NCBI RefSeq assembly: GCF_014197135.1
Contig: NZ_JACIFA010000003.1
Span: 1-64,000 of the forward strand
Reading direction: 5' to 3'
Source of the DNA: Sphingomonas zeae
Lineage (GTDB): Bacteria > Pseudomonadota > Alphaproteobacteria > Sphingomonadales > Sphingomonadaceae
DNA length: 64,000 nt
Positions 26,140 through 35,606 of the stretch are shown piece after piece. A program made the position numbers and the translations under genes. Positions within the stretch are counted from its first letter, which is position 1; the number at the start of each line of letters is the position of its first letter. Under the pieces are notes generated by a model. The model made no database searches. It saw only the letters and a list, made by a program, of their open reading frames with translations, and had not been told where the DNA came from.

Positions 26140-27351
26140 ATGCCCAAAATTGTTGCTGCCCGCCTGATCGTCACGTCTCCGGGTCGCAATTTCGTCACGC
26201 TGAAAATCGAATGTGACGACGGCACCAGCGGGGTCGGCGATGCCACGTTGAACGGCCGCGAACTGGCGGTCGCCAGCTATCTGCAGGAACACGTCATCCC
26301 GTGCCTGATCGGGCGCGAGGCGCACCGGATCGAGGATATCTGGCAATATCTGTATAAGGGCGCCTATTGGCGGCGCGGGCCGGTGACCATGACGGCGATC
26401 GCCGCGGTCGACATGGCATTGTGGGACATCAAGGGGAAGATCGCGAGGCTGCCCGTCTATCAGCTGTTGGGTGGCGCAGCGCGCGAAGGCTGCATGGTCT
26501 ATTGCCATGCCAATGGCGCGACGATCGAGGACACCATCGCTACAGCAATTCGTCACCGCGACGAGGGCTATCGGGCGATCCGCCTGCAATGCGGCGTGCC
26601 GGGGCTCGCCTCTACCTATGGCGTCGCCAAGGCGGGGCAGCGTTACGAACCCGCCGATGCCGATCTGCCCAGCGAAAGCGTCTGGTCGACCGAGAAATAC
26701 TTGCGCATCGTCCCCCAACTGTTCGCCGCCGCGCGCGAGGCGTTGGGCTGGGACGTGCATTTGCTCCACGACGTCCATCATCGCCTGACCCCGATCGAGG
26801 CGGCGCGGCTGGGCAAGGATCTGGAACCCTATCGCCCCTTCTGGATCGAGGATGCGACCCCGGCGGAGGATCAGGAGGCGTTTCGCCTGATCCGCCAGCA
26901 TACGACCACGCCGCTCGCCGTCGGCGAAGTCTTCAACTCGGTCTGGGATGCCAAGCACCTGATCGAGAACCGGCTGATCGACTATATCCGTGCCACGGTC
27001 GTCCATGCGGGTGGTCTGACGCATCTGCGGCAGATTGCCTCGCTGGCGGATCTGTATCAGGTGCGCACCGGCTGCCATGGCGCCACAGACCTGTCGCCCG
27101 TCACCATGGCGGCGGCGCTGCACTTCGGCCTGTCGATCCCCAATTTCGGCATCCAGGAACATATGCCGCACACCGAGGAGACCGATGCGGTCTTCCCGCA
27201 TCATTACTGGTTCGAAGATGGCATGATGCACCCCGGCGACGCGCCCGGCCTGGGCGTCGACATCGACGAGGGGCTGGCCGAAAGCTATCCCTACAGGCGG
27301 GCTTATCTGCCGGTGAACCGACTGGAAGACGGGACGCTGTGGAGTTGGTGA
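26140..27351 (+). CDS. manD: D-mannonate dehydratase ManD (enolase superfamily)
   Basis: 403 residues from ATG 26140, with GAAGGA upstream. The enolase-superfamily fold is complete: N-terminal capping domain, then barrel residues Asp211 and His213 (LLHDVHH), Glu237 (WIEDATP), Glu263 (VGEVFN), His313 ([11 protein letters not shown]) and Glu340 (GIQEHMPH), plus Tyr160 in LASTYGV. These match the metal-binding and acid/base set known for Novosphingobium ManD, offset by about one residue. The reaction is D-mannonate to 2-keto-3-deoxygluconate. One base separates its stop from the transporter start, so the two form an operon for glucuronate breakdown. Confidence 0.95.
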   Translation: MPKIVAARLIVTSPGRNFVTLKIECDDGTSGVGDATLNGRELAVASYLQEHVIPCLIGREAHRIEDIWQYLYKGAYWRRGPVTMTAIAAVDMALWDIKGKIARLPVYQLLGGAAREGCMVYCHANGATIEDTIATAIRHRDEGYRAIRLQCGVPGLASTYGVAKAGQRYEPADADLPSESVWSTEKYLRIVPQLFAAAREALGWDVHLLHDVHHRLTPIEAARLGKDLEPYRPFWIEDATPAEDQEAFRLIRQHTTTPLAVGEVFNSVWDAKHLIENRLIDYIRATVVHAGGLTHLRQIASLADLYQVRTGCHGATDLSPVTMAAALHFGLSIPNFGIQEHMPHTEETDAVFPHHYWFEDGMMHPGDAPGLGVDIDEGLAESYPYRRAYLPVNRLEDGTLWSW

Positions 27352-27352
27352 G

Positions 27353-28687
27353 ATGAGCGATTTGACCCGGATCGCCGCGACCGCGCCTGAGACGGCCGCT
27401 CATGCCGTGCCCCCGCCGCGCGGGCGAGTGCGCTGGGTCATCTGCGGCCTGCTCTTCGCGGCGGTCGTGCTCAGCTATATCGACCGGCTGGTTCTGGGCG
27501 TGCTCAAGCCCCAGCTGACCGCGCTTTATGGCTGGACCAATAGCGGCTATGGCGACATCACCGGTTATTTTCAGGTCGCTTACGGCATCGGGTTCCTGTT
27601 GTTCGGATGGCTGATCGACCGGATCGGGCCACGCGCAGGCTATCTGCTGGCAATGGGAAGCTGGACCGCCGGGCATTTCGCCCAGACGCTCGTCACCTCG
27701 ACCACCGGCTTCGTGGTAGCGCGAATCCCGTTGGCATTGGGCGAGGCGGGGACCTATCCGTCCGCCCTGGCGGCGGCGTCGCAATGGTTTCCCAAAAAGG
27801 AGCGCGCGCTGGCGATCGGCATCTTCAATGCCGGGGCCAATGTCGGGGCGGTGGTGACGCCGCTGCTCATCGGCTTCCTGATCGCCGATCTGGTGCTCGA
27901 CTGGCGCTGGGCGTTCATCATTACCGGACTGTTCAATCTGGTCTGGCTGATGGCGTGGTGGCGGCTCTATCATCCGCCGCACGCGCATCCGCGCATTACC
28001 CCGGAGGAGCGCGCCTGGATCGAGGCCGAGCCGGTCGAAACCCGCGGCCGTGCCGGCTTCCTGACCGTGCTGCGCCACCGCGAGGCCTGGTCCTATATGA
28101 CTGGTCGTTTTCTGATCGATCCGGTCTGGTGGACCTTCCTGTTCTGGCTGCCGGACTTTTTTCACAGCCGCTATGGCTATGACCTGAAGAATTTCGGTCC
28201 GCCGCTGGTTGCCATCTATGTTCTGGCCGATGTCGGCGCGATCGTCGGCGGCTGGTATTCGTCGCGGTTACTGAAGCGGGGCGTCGACACGGGCCGCGCG
28301 CGCAAGCGGGCGATGTTCGCGTGTGCTCTGTTCGCTCTTCCGGTCATGTTCGCCGCCCAGGCGGATAGCATCTGGATCGCTGTGGCGATGATCGGCTTGG
28401 CCTGCGCCGCGCATCAGGGCTTCTCCACCAACCTCTTTGCGCTGCCGGGCGACCAATTTCCCCGCTACGCGCAAGGGACGCTGATCGGCCTGGGCGGGTT
28501 CGCCGGGGCGGCGGGTGGCTTCATCGCGTCCAAGGCGCTGGGCGCATTGCTCGATCGGGTGGGAAGCTACCAGCCCTTCTTCATCGCTTGCGGCCTCGCC
28601 TATCTGGTGGCCTTGCTCGTCTTCCATATCCTCAATCCCCGTTACCAAAATGTGCGGATCGCATCCGCGCCGGGCAATCGGGGATAG
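27353..28687 (+). CDS. MFS transporter, hexuronate type (ACS family)
   Basis: 444 residues, 12 predicted helices. VLSYIDRLVLGVLKPQL in helix 1, GWLIDRIGPRAG in the loop after helix 2 and ARIPLALGEAGTYPSALAAA in helix 4 are typical of the anion:cation symporter family that includes ExuT. The partner gene manD ends one base upstream, so the likely substrate is glucuronate or an aldouronic acid, carried across the inner membrane with protons. The N-terminal about 25 residues are a proline-rich cytosolic tail. Confidence 0.9.
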   Translation: MSDLTRIAATAPETAAHAVPPPRGRVRWVICGLLFAAVVLSYIDRLVLGVLKPQLTALYGWTNSGYGDITGYFQVAYGIGFLLFGWLIDRIGPRAGYLLAMGSWTAGHFAQTLVTSTTGFVVARIPLALGEAGTYPSALAAASQWFPKKERALAIGIFNAGANVGAVVTPLLIGFLIADLVLDWRWAFIITGLFNLVWLMAWWRLYHPPHAHPRITPEERAWIEAEPVETRGRAGFLTVLRHREAWSYMTGRFLIDPVWWTFLFWLPDFFHSRYGYDLKNFGPPLVAIYVLADVGAIVGGWYSSRLLKRGVDTGRARKRAMFACALFALPVMFAAQADSIWIAVAMIGLACAAHQGFSTNLFALPGDQFPRYAQGTLIGLGGFAGAAGGFIASKALGALLDRVGSYQPFFIACGLAYLVALLVFHILNPRYQNVRIASAPGNRG

Positions 28688-28785
28688 CCCCCTGTAGCAT
28701 TTCACGTCCCGACAGTCTCCGGCTCAGCCCCGACGGCCGTACGCCGTTCGTCTCGGTCGGCGCCGCGTCGAACGTCGTGAGCCGT

Positions 28786-28801
28786 AGGGCGGCTTCGCCC
28801 T
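28786..28801 (+). other. Hairpin in the gap after the transporter gene
   Basis: AGGGCG-GCTT-CGCCCT, six-base perfect stem with a four-base loop, about 100 bases after the transporter stop. There is no T-run behind it, so a terminator role is uncertain. The rest of the 202-base gap to the next gene contains a ribosome site (GAGGGAG at 28881) and nothing else I recognise. Confidence 0.35.
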
Positions 28802-28889
28802 CTCACTGACGGCGGCCCGGTAAGGCATTTGCAGTCACGCGGGGAGCCGACCTCCGCGCGGTGCGTTTGCCGTATCGAATGAGGGAGTT

Positions 28890-30320
28890 ATGAGCGGTAT
28901 GCGGACGGGGACGGTGTTGGCGCTGGGATTGTTGCTCTCGGCATGTGGTGGTCAGGTCGCAACCGATCAGAATGCGGCTTCCTCAGCGGATGAGCAGGCC
29001 GGTCCCGCCAAATGGAACGACCGGACGCGCGGACAGCTTCGTCAGGCGATCGATGCGCGCACTGCGCACGGGCTCGACCATATGACGTTCGATGTGCCGG
29101 GCGGTGATGACGGCGCAACCCAAGCGGCGCTGCGCTTCGCCGCCGCGCTGGCGCGTGGGGCCACCGATCCGACCAAGCTGTACGAGGTCTATGCCGTGCC
29201 CCGCCCGTCACCCGACCTCAAGGCCGGGCTGGCTGCGGCCTTGCGCAGCGGCGACCTAACCCAATGGCTGAACGGCCTCGCTCCGCAGGATGCCAATTAC
29301 CGGCGGCTGTCCGATGCCTATGTCAAACTGAAGCAGCAGCCCCAGGACGCGGACGTCAAGATCGCGGGAACCGGTGAGGCGATCAAGCCGGGCGCGACCG
29401 ACCCTCGCTTACCCGCCATCACACGCGAACTGGTCATCCTGGATTATCTGACCCCGGATGCGGCCCAGGGGAACAGCTACACCCCCCAGATCGCCGATGC
29501 GGTCCGCCGGATGCAGGCCGATTACGGCATGAAACCCGACGGCATCATCGGCAGTGACGCGCTGGCCATTCTCAACATGTCGAATGCCGACCGAGCCCGC
29601 GCCATCGCCGTTGCGATGGAGCGGCTGCGCTGGTTGGAGCGGACCCCGCCCGCCACGCGGATCGACGTCAACATCGCCGCCGCCCGCCTGAGCTATTGGC
29701 GGGATGGCAAAATCGTTGACAGCCGGAAGGTCGTGGTCGGCGAGCCGGATGCCGAAACGCCGCAGTTGGGTTCGCCAATCTATCGACTGGTCGCCAACCC
29801 GACATGGACCGTGCCCCGCTCGATCCAGGAGAAGGAACTGGCCAAAAAGGGCGCGGCCTACCTGAAGGCGAACAACATGGTCTGGAAGGATGGCTGGATC
29901 GTGCAGCAGCCCGGACCCAAAAATTCATTAGGGTTGGTCAAGTTCGACATGCTGAACGACCATGCTATCTATCTGCACGATACCCCCGCCAAGGCGCTGT
30001 TTGGTCTCGTCCAGCGGCAGCGAAGCCATGGCTGCGTCCGTGTCGAGGATGCGTTGGGCTTCGCCGAGATGCTGGCCAAGGACGAGGGCGTGTCGGACGC
30101 ATGGCACAAGGCGCGCGAGACGGGCGACGAGGCCTTCGTGAAGCTGCCGCGTCAGATCCCGGTCCGGCTGCTCTATCAGACGGTGTTGTTCGACGATGGC
30201 GGTGAGCCGATCGTACGCAATGATCCCTATGGCTGGGACGACCGGGTAGGCGCGGCGCTCGGCTTCAAGGCGGGCAAGGCGCTCCGCGTCCAGAGCGGGG
30301 CGACGGATGTCGGGCCTTGA
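28890..30320 (+). CDS. L,D-transpeptidase, YcbB-like, lipoprotein
   Basis: 476 residues from ATG 28890, with GAGGGAG upstream. Lipobox LLSAC sets Cys19 as lipid anchor. The segment 25-165 resembles the YcbB scaffold, a peptidoglycan-binding domain lies at about 175-232 (ADAVRRMQADYGMKPDGIIG), and the YkuD catalytic domain follows from about 256, with VANPTWTVPRSI and the active site His363, His380 and Cys382 in SHGCVRVED. Such enzymes form 3-3 cross-links in peptidoglycan or attach proteins to it in the periplasm. A second, smaller L,D-transpeptidase lies at 51764-52402. Confidence 0.92.
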   Translation: MSGMRTGTVLALGLLLSACGGQVATDQNAASSADEQAGPAKWNDRTRGQLRQAIDARTAHGLDHMTFDVPGGDDGATQAALRFAAALARGATDPTKLYEVYAVPRPSPDLKAGLAAALRSGDLTQWLNGLAPQDANYRRLSDAYVKLKQQPQDADVKIAGTGEAIKPGATDPRLPAITRELVILDYLTPDAAQGNSYTPQIADAVRRMQADYGMKPDGIIGSDALAILNMSNADRARAIAVAMERLRWLERTPPATRIDVNIAAARLSYWRDGKIVDSRKVVVGEPDAETPQLGSPIYRLVANPTWTVPRSIQEKELAKKGAAYLKANNMVWKDGWIVQQPGPKNSLGLVKFDMLNDHAIYLHDTPAKALFGLVQRQRSHGCVRVEDALGFAEMLAKDEGVSDAWHKARETGDEAFVKLPRQIPVRLLYQTVLFDDGGEPIVRNDPYGWDDRVGAALGFKAGKALRVQSGATDVGP

Positions 30321-30341
30321 TGGCCCGACACCCTGACGGGA

Positions 30342-31184
30342 TCAGCCTCGCAATGCCTCGAGGTTGGATAGGAAGTTGATGATTTCGCGGCGGCGCAGCC
30401 GTTCCTCGGCAAACTCCCCATCGACCCCCAGTCGCCAGCGGAGCGCGGGGTCGTCGGGCGTATCGTGCAAAGCCTTGAGGTCGTTGGCCCAGGCTTCGAC
30501 ATCGTCCTCATGGTCAGCCAGACCCGCTTCGATCAGATCATCGGCCTGCGCGGCGATCGCCACGGCAATTTCGCGCAGCGCCAGCTCGGGGTGGTATTGA
30601 ACGCCCCAGAAGATGCCCCGATCGAAGCGGACTTCAGCCGCCTGAACATGTGTCATCGCATTGCTGGCGAGCAGGGTCGCTCCTGGCGGCAACTCCGCGA
30701 CCTCGTCGCCATGGATAGCGGGAGCGTCCCAGCCCGGCGGGCGACCTGCGAGAAGCGGATGGTTTCGCCCGGCCTCGGTCGGGAAAATGCGGCGGGCTAT
30801 TCCTGCCTCCATACGCTTTGGCATCTTGCGAATCCGCCCGCCCGCTGCCGCGACGGCGATCTGCAATCCGGCGCAGGAGCCGAATGACGGTATGCCGGCC
30901 GCGAAGACCCTGCGCATGAAGTCAAGCTGGTGCCGGACCGCGGGGCCATCGTCATAGACATGCATCGGCGATCCCGTCAGGAACACCGCATCGAATTGCG
31001 CTAGCCGGTCGGTAGAGAGGGCAGGAGCGGCATCATCGGCAGGAGAGACGATCGTCGTCGCGACACCTGGCTGTATCTGTTCGAGCGTCGCGGCATAGGT
31101 TTCGCCCGAGCTCTTGCCCGCGCGTCGGCGGCGGGCCTCGCGCTCTGCCGGGAGTTCGCTTTGCGCAATCAGAAAATGCGGCAC
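30342..31184 (-). CDS. Class I glutamine amidotransferase-like protein
   Basis: 280 residues from GTG 31184 (VPHFLIAQSELPAEREAR); the frame extends upstream to 31322 without family resemblance, and the ribosome site is weak, so the start is uncertain. The GATase-1 triad is present: nucleophile Cys104 in FGSCAGLQIA, His198 and Glu200 in QYHPEL. Lone members of this group (GMP-synthase-like) release ammonia from glutamine or act on gamma-glutamyl compounds. No synthetase partner is adjacent. It lies tail to tail with the L,D-transpeptidase gene. Confidence 0.85.
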   Translation of the reverse strand: MPHFLIAQSELPAEREARRRRAGKSSGETYAATLEQIQPGVATTIVSPADDAAPALSTDRLAQFDAVFLTGSPMHVYDDGPAVRHQLDFMRRVFAAGIPSFGSCAGLQIAVAAAGGRIRKMPKRMEAGIARRIFPTEAGRNHPLLAGRPPGWDAPAIHGDEVAELPPGATLLASNAMTHVQAAEVRFDRGIFWGVQYHPELALREIAVAIAAQADDLIEAGLADHEDDVEAWANDLKALHDTPDDPALRWRLGVDGEFAEERLRRREIINFLSNLEALRG

Positions 31185-31330
31185 AGGATGCTTTCGATGA
31201 TGAACGGCGTCAACGCCTGCGATCTCCGGATGGTCCGTCGTTAAGTGTCTATTATTTCGTCGCAAATACAGCCGCCCCGGAGAATGGAGGGACCGTCGCC
31301 GTTCGTCGAGGGCGCGCCCCAACCATCACC

Positions 31331-31354
31331 TAATGCTATCGAGTTGCAACTGCA
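31331..31354. promoter_or_regulatory. Possible Fur-type box before the iron-type TonB receptor
   Basis: TAATGCTATCGAGTTGCAAC followed by TGCA resembles the imperfect inverted repeat (AATGC...GCA-T) seen before iron-regulated receptors in alphaproteobacteria. It sits about 45 bases before the receptor start. The match is partial and judged by eye. Confidence 0.35.
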
Positions 31355-31396
31355 CCTCGGCTGGCCTATGGGCGCCCCGACAAGGGGGTAATAAGA

Positions 31397-33571
31397 ATGA
31401 AGATGCATTGGCGGCTATTGGCGATGACCTCGGTCGCGCTTTATCCGGCGAGCAGCCATGCGCAGGACGCCAAGCCCCTGCCGGACGTCGTGAACTCGGC
31501 CGATACCGGCAACACGCCGACGCAGGACATAGTCGTCAGTGCGGCCCGATCCGTGTTGCCCCCCAATGCGCTGCCGATGACCGTCGACGTCATCGACAAG
31601 CAGGCGCTGGACCAGCAACTCGCCATCTCCGGCTCGGTGGTCGATGCCGTGGCGACGTTGACCCCGTCCTTCTCGCCGACGCGCCAGAAGCTGTCCGGCG
31701 CGGGCGAGACGCTGCGCGGACGCTCGCCCCTTTACGCCATCAACGGCATTCCGCAGACGACACCGCTGCGCGACGGTAGCCGGGACGGCTATACGATTGA
31801 CGGCTTTTTCATCGACCGGGTCGAGTTGATCTATGGCTCCAACGCTCTTCAGGGTGTTGGGGGGACCGGCGGCATCGTCAACCAGGTGACGGTGGGCGCG
31901 CCGCGTCGCGAAGGGTTGAGCGGTCGCGCGCTGGTTCAAGGCACCGCCGACACCGATTTTCATGGCCAGGGGCTTGGCGGCAAGGTCGGCGGCCTGCTCC
32001 AGTACAGGGCGGGCCGCTTCGATATCAGCGCGGGCGCCGTGTATGAAAAGCGGGGCGTATTCTATGACGGCGAGGGGCGCCGCGTCGGGCTGAACCTGAC
32101 GCAGGGGGAGACGCAGGATTCGCGGACGACCTCGCTGTTCGCACGGGCCGGCTATGCGATAACCGATACGATGCGGCTCGACCTGATCGCCAGCCGCTTC
32201 GAGCTGAAGGGCGACGGCGATTATGTCGCGGTGGCGGGCAATCGCTTGACCGGCCTCCCGACGAGTTCGCAGCGTGGCGATCCGCCGGGACGCAGCGCTG
32301 CCAGCCGGACGGAAAGCCTCGCCCTGTCGTTGACCGACCCGGATCTGGCCGAGGGCAATCTCGTCACCCAGATTTTCTGGAACCGAACCCGCGATACCTT
32401 CGGCGCGGAGATCAATCCGATCGCGACTTTCCAGGATCCCCGGATCGCGCCGGTCGGCACGCTGATCGACCAGTCGCAGAACCGCAGCCGCAAGTTCGGT
32501 GGCAAGATCAGCTATGAGCGGGCGATTCCCGGCTTCGAGGCGTTGACCGCGGTCCTCGGGTTCGATGCATTGTGGGACAAGACCGAGCAGCGGCTGATCC
32601 TGACCGACCGCGTCTGGGTGCCGCCCAGCGACTTTCGCAGCCTGGCGCCGTTCGGCCAGTTCAACCTCGCGCTGTTCGACAAAGCCCTGCGGCTCGCCGG
32701 CGGCGTGCGGTGGGAGAATGTGCGCATCCGCATCGACGATTTTACCACGCTCGCGACGTCCAACCGCGCTTCGGTCAAGGGCGGCACGCCGGCTTTTCAG
32801 GACGCGCTGTTCAACGGTGGCGTCATCCTGGAGCCTGTCCGGGGCATTCGCGCCTATGCCAGCTATGCCGAGGGCTTCACCGTGCCCGACGTCGGGCGTA
32901 TCACTCGGGCGATCAACCGACCTGGCGTCGCGATCGACAGTTTCCTCGACATCGCGCCAATCGTCTCGAACAATCGCGAGATCGGTATCGAGGTGAAGCG
33001 CGGCCCGGTCGACGCCAGCACCGCCTATTTCTGGTCATCCAGCGACAAGGGACAGCTGCTGATCGCCAATCCGGGCGGCATCTTCGACGTCCAGCGTTTG
33101 CGTACAGAGATACAGGGGCTGGAAGTCAATCTGGGGGTCCGGCTGCCTTTGCCTGGAGCACGCCTGTCGATCGGTTATGCGCATCTGTCGGGCCGTTATG
33201 ACAGCGACACGCCGCCCGATGGCATCGTCGACACCGACCTTGACGGTACCAACATTTCGCCCGATCGGCTCAATCTGGCCGCAAGCTACGACCGCGGACG
33301 CTGGTCCGCGCGAGTCCAGAGCCAGTTCTTCCTGTCGCGGACCTTCAAGGGCAAGCAGCGCGATCCGCGCAATGACTTTGGCGGCTATACGGTCGTCGAC
33401 GGCACCATCGCCTATGATACGGGCAAGGGCACCCTTTATCTGGCCGCCCAGAACCTCCTGGATCGTTTCTACATCGATTATTCGAGCGACACCCGGCTTC
33501 CGACCGACAATTTCAGCTATTTTGCCGGGCGCGGCCGGACCCTGACCCTGGGCTGGGACGTGAGGTTCTGA
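31397..33571 (+). CDS. TonB-dependent siderophore/iron receptor
   Basis: 724 residues from ATG 31397, with AAGGGGG upstream. Signal peptide ends at SSHAQ. TonB box DIVVSAARSV; the plug at about 50-165 has the DALATL-like VDAVATLTPSFSPTRQKLSG and IDRVELIYGSNALQGVGGTG then GIVNQVTV. The barrel ends RTLTLGWDVRF with terminal Phe. The size (about 720) and the coupled PepSY protein, with two bases between genes, point to ferric-siderophore or heme-type uptake rather than sugars. No siderophore biosynthesis genes are near. Confidence 0.9.
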   Translation: MKMHWRLLAMTSVALYPASSHAQDAKPLPDVVNSADTGNTPTQDIVVSAARSVLPPNALPMTVDVIDKQALDQQLAISGSVVDAVATLTPSFSPTRQKLSGAGETLRGRSPLYAINGIPQTTPLRDGSRDGYTIDGFFIDRVELIYGSNALQGVGGTGGIVNQVTVGAPRREGLSGRALVQGTADTDFHGQGLGGKVGGLLQYRAGRFDISAGAVYEKRGVFYDGEGRRVGLNLTQGETQDSRTTSLFARAGYAITDTMRLDLIASRFELKGDGDYVAVAGNRLTGLPTSSQRGDPPGRSAASRTESLALSLTDPDLAEGNLVTQIFWNRTRDTFGAEINPIATFQDPRIAPVGTLIDQSQNRSRKFGGKISYERAIPGFEALTAVLGFDALWDKTEQRLILTDRVWVPPSDFRSLAPFGQFNLALFDKALRLAGGVRWENVRIRIDDFTTLATSNRASVKGGTPAFQDALFNGGVILEPVRGIRAYASYAEGFTVPDVGRITRAINRPGVAIDSFLDIAPIVSNNREIGIEVKRGPVDASTAYFWSSSDKGQLLIANPGGIFDVQRLRTEIQGLEVNLGVRLPLPGARLSIGYAHLSGRYDSDTPPDGIVDTDLDGTNISPDRLNLAASYDRGRWSARVQSQFFLSRTFKGKQRDPRNDFGGYTVVDGTIAYDTGKGTLYLAAQNLLDRFYIDYSSDTRLPTDNFSYFAGRGRTLTLGWDVRF

Positions 33572-33573
33572 CC

Positions 33574-34641
33574 ATGCGCTGGCTCGATCTGCTGCACCGC
33601 TGGACAGGCGGGCTGATCGGCGTGGTCCTGGCGCTGCTCGGGCTGAGCGGGTGCCTGTTGATATGGAAGACCGCGTGGATCATGGTACCAGGCAAGGCCA
33701 TGCCGCTGGTCCGCGATCCGGCGACCCTCGCGGCGGCGGTTCAGCGGCTGCTGCCTCGACCGACAGGGGGCGAGAGCGTGGTGTTCGCCGACAAGGGCTT
33801 TGCTCTGCACCAGCTTCGATTGCCCGGCGGTGCGGGTGCCTATGCCGATCAGGGCGGCCGGATCGTCGAGCAGTGGAGCAGCCAGTGGCAGCGGCCTGAG
33901 CTGTGGTTGTTCGACTTTCATCATCACCTTTTCTCGGGTGATATGGGGGAGACCGTCATCGGCATCGCCGGGCTCTGCGGGCTGTTGTTCGTAGTGACGG
34001 GCACTATCCTGTGGTGGAGGACCCGGCGGACCTTCCGCTGGCGCCTGCTCCCAAAGCGGTTGAGCCGCGCCTCGATCGTCATGCATCATCGCGACCTCGG
34101 CATCGTCGTCGCGCCGTTGCTTTTGCTCTCGACGATCACCGGCGCGGCAATGGTCTTTCGCCCGGTGGCGATGATCGTCATCGCGCCGCTCGGCTCGCCC
34201 GGCGCGGCGCTGACAGCGATGCGGCCGGACAAGGTCCATGGCGGTGCGCTCGCCGCCAGCCCGCCGTGGCGCGCGATCCTGACGACGGCGGCGACGCGCT
34301 TTCCTGACGCGGTGCCCCGCATTCTGGTCCTTCCGCGCCAAGCGGGGGATCCGATCATGCTGCGGATGCGCCGAGCCGCCGAGTGGCTGCCCAACGGTCG
34401 AACGACCCTGTCCTTCGACGCCACCACCGGCCGTCTGTTGTCGAGCACCGATGCCATGGCGATGCCGCGCGGTGCCCAGGTCTATAACGCCTTGTATCCG
34501 CTGCACGCCGGGCGCGTCGGGGGAGTGACGTGGAAGCTGCTGCTCACCGCCGCAGGGCTGGCCATGACCCAGCTGGGATCGCTGGCGGTGTGGAGCTTCT
34601 GGTTCAGGCGTCCACGCCGCCGCACCCGGTTTGATGTCTAA
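33574..34641 (+). CDS. PepSY-associated membrane protein (PiuB type)
   Basis: 355 residues. Four membrane segments are visible: about 12-33 (GLIGVVLALLGLSGCLLIW), 125-148, 170-195 and 315-345, with periplasmic PepSY-like stretches between them. The conserved LHRWTGGLIG near the N-terminus and FHHHLFSGDMG plus HPLHAGR-like YPLHAGRVGG are typical of the PepSY_TM family. Such proteins accompany siderophore receptors and are thought to reduce or release iron in the periplasm; the exact role is not settled. Its stop overlaps the end of the convergent phosphodiesterase gene. Confidence 0.88.
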   Translation: MRWLDLLHRWTGGLIGVVLALLGLSGCLLIWKTAWIMVPGKAMPLVRDPATLAAAVQRLLPRPTGGESVVFADKGFALHQLRLPGGAGAYADQGGRIVEQWSSQWQRPELWLFDFHHHLFSGDMGETVIGIAGLCGLLFVVTGTILWWRTRRTFRWRLLPKRLSRASIVMHHRDLGIVVAPLLLLSTITGAAMVFRPVAMIVIAPLGSPGAALTAMRPDKVHGGALAASPPWRAILTTAATRFPDAVPRILVLPRQAGDPIMLRMRRAAEWLPNGRTTLSFDATTGRLLSSTDAMAMPRGAQVYNALYPLHAGRVGGVTWKLLLTAAGLAMTQLGSLAVWSFWFRRPRRRTRFDV

Positions 34642-35606
34642 CGATGGTGCCGCTCGGCGCGATACAGGACCAGAGCCTCTACCGCATCGGTCTGGATCAG
34701 GCGAACGCCCATGTCTGCCAGCCGACCCCATACCCCGTCTGGATCGCGCCGCGCTTCGGGATCGCCGCCCATGCCGGTGACGAAGCCGTTGAACAGCGTA
34801 TTGACCCAGATCGGCGCCGCCATCGCCTTGGCCCGATCCATGACCAACGGCAGGGTGGCGAGCGGCAGTAACGGCAGCTCGACCGCAAGGGGTTTGACGT
34901 TGCCGTTCATCTGCCGTTCGACGATCTGCGGCACGTCTGCCGCATCCGGGTCGGCCGTGATCGGGATCACCGCAAAGGGAACGCGGTCATAGGGCGGGAT
35001 GGCGGCGAGTGGCACCGAGGCGATGCCCGCAAAGGTCTTCACGATCACCCGATCCTGCGCACCCGCCCGCCGCACGGCATCGACGACCTCGCCGTAAATG
35101 GCATCCTTCACGTCGAGGTTGAGCACGATGCGATCCTTGGCGAGGGCAAGAAGCTCGTCCAAGGTGGCGATACGCTGGTCGGTCAGCGGGGCCGCTGCGC
35201 CGCCCTCGTCCTGACGCAGCCGCAGCGCCTTGAGCTGCGCGAGGGACAGGTCGGCGACCCTGCCGGACCCGTCGGTCGTCCGGTCCACTCTGTCGTCGTG
35301 CATGATAACGAGATGCCCGTCGCGGCTGCGCCGGACGTCGGTCTCCATGACATCGGCGCCCAGCGCGACGCATTGCCGCAATGCGGCGGGCGAGTTCTCC
35401 GGGGTGGCGCCCAAATGATGGAGCGGCGCGGCCTCGTGACAGCCGCGATGGGCGATGACGATCAGTCCGCCTTGCGGATCACGGATGCGGCGAAGGGTGT
35501 CGGCGGGAGAGGCGTGGGCCGGCGAACAGCCGAGCCAAGCCAGGATCAAGACCATGAGCGGACGCTGCATGAAAGACCGGTTGAGGCCAGAGGATCGCAT
35601 GTGCAT
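34638..35606 (-). CDS. Glycerophosphodiester phosphodiesterase, secreted
   Basis: 322 residues from ATG 35606, which overlaps the TGA of the upstream receptor (TGATG); ATG 35570 would begin directly at the signal peptide MQRPLMVLILAWLGCSPAHA. The GDPD fold is clear: IAHRGCHE (first catalytic His), TPENSPAAL, GADVMETDVRRSRDGHLVIM with metal Glu and Asp, HDDRVDRTTDGSG with the second catalytic His, NLDVKD. It hydrolyses deacylated phospholipids to glycerol-3-phosphate and an alcohol in the periplasm. Coupled to a TonB receptor, it likely processes what that receptor imports. Confidence 0.9.
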   Translation of the reverse strand: MHMRSSGLNRSFMQRPLMVLILAWLGCSPAHASPADTLRRIRDPQGGLIVIAHRGCHEAAPLHHLGATPENSPAALRQCVALGADVMETDVRRSRDGHLVIMHDDRVDRTTDGSGRVADLSLAQLKALRLRQDEGGAAAPLTDQRIATLDELLALAKDRIVLNLDVKDAIYGEVVDAVRRAGAQDRVIVKTFAGIASVPLAAIPPYDRVPFAVIPITADPDAADVPQIVERQMNGNVKPLAVELPLLPLATLPLVMDRAKAMAAPIWVNTLFNGFVTGMGGDPEARRDPDGVWGRLADMGVRLIQTDAVEALVLYRAERHHR

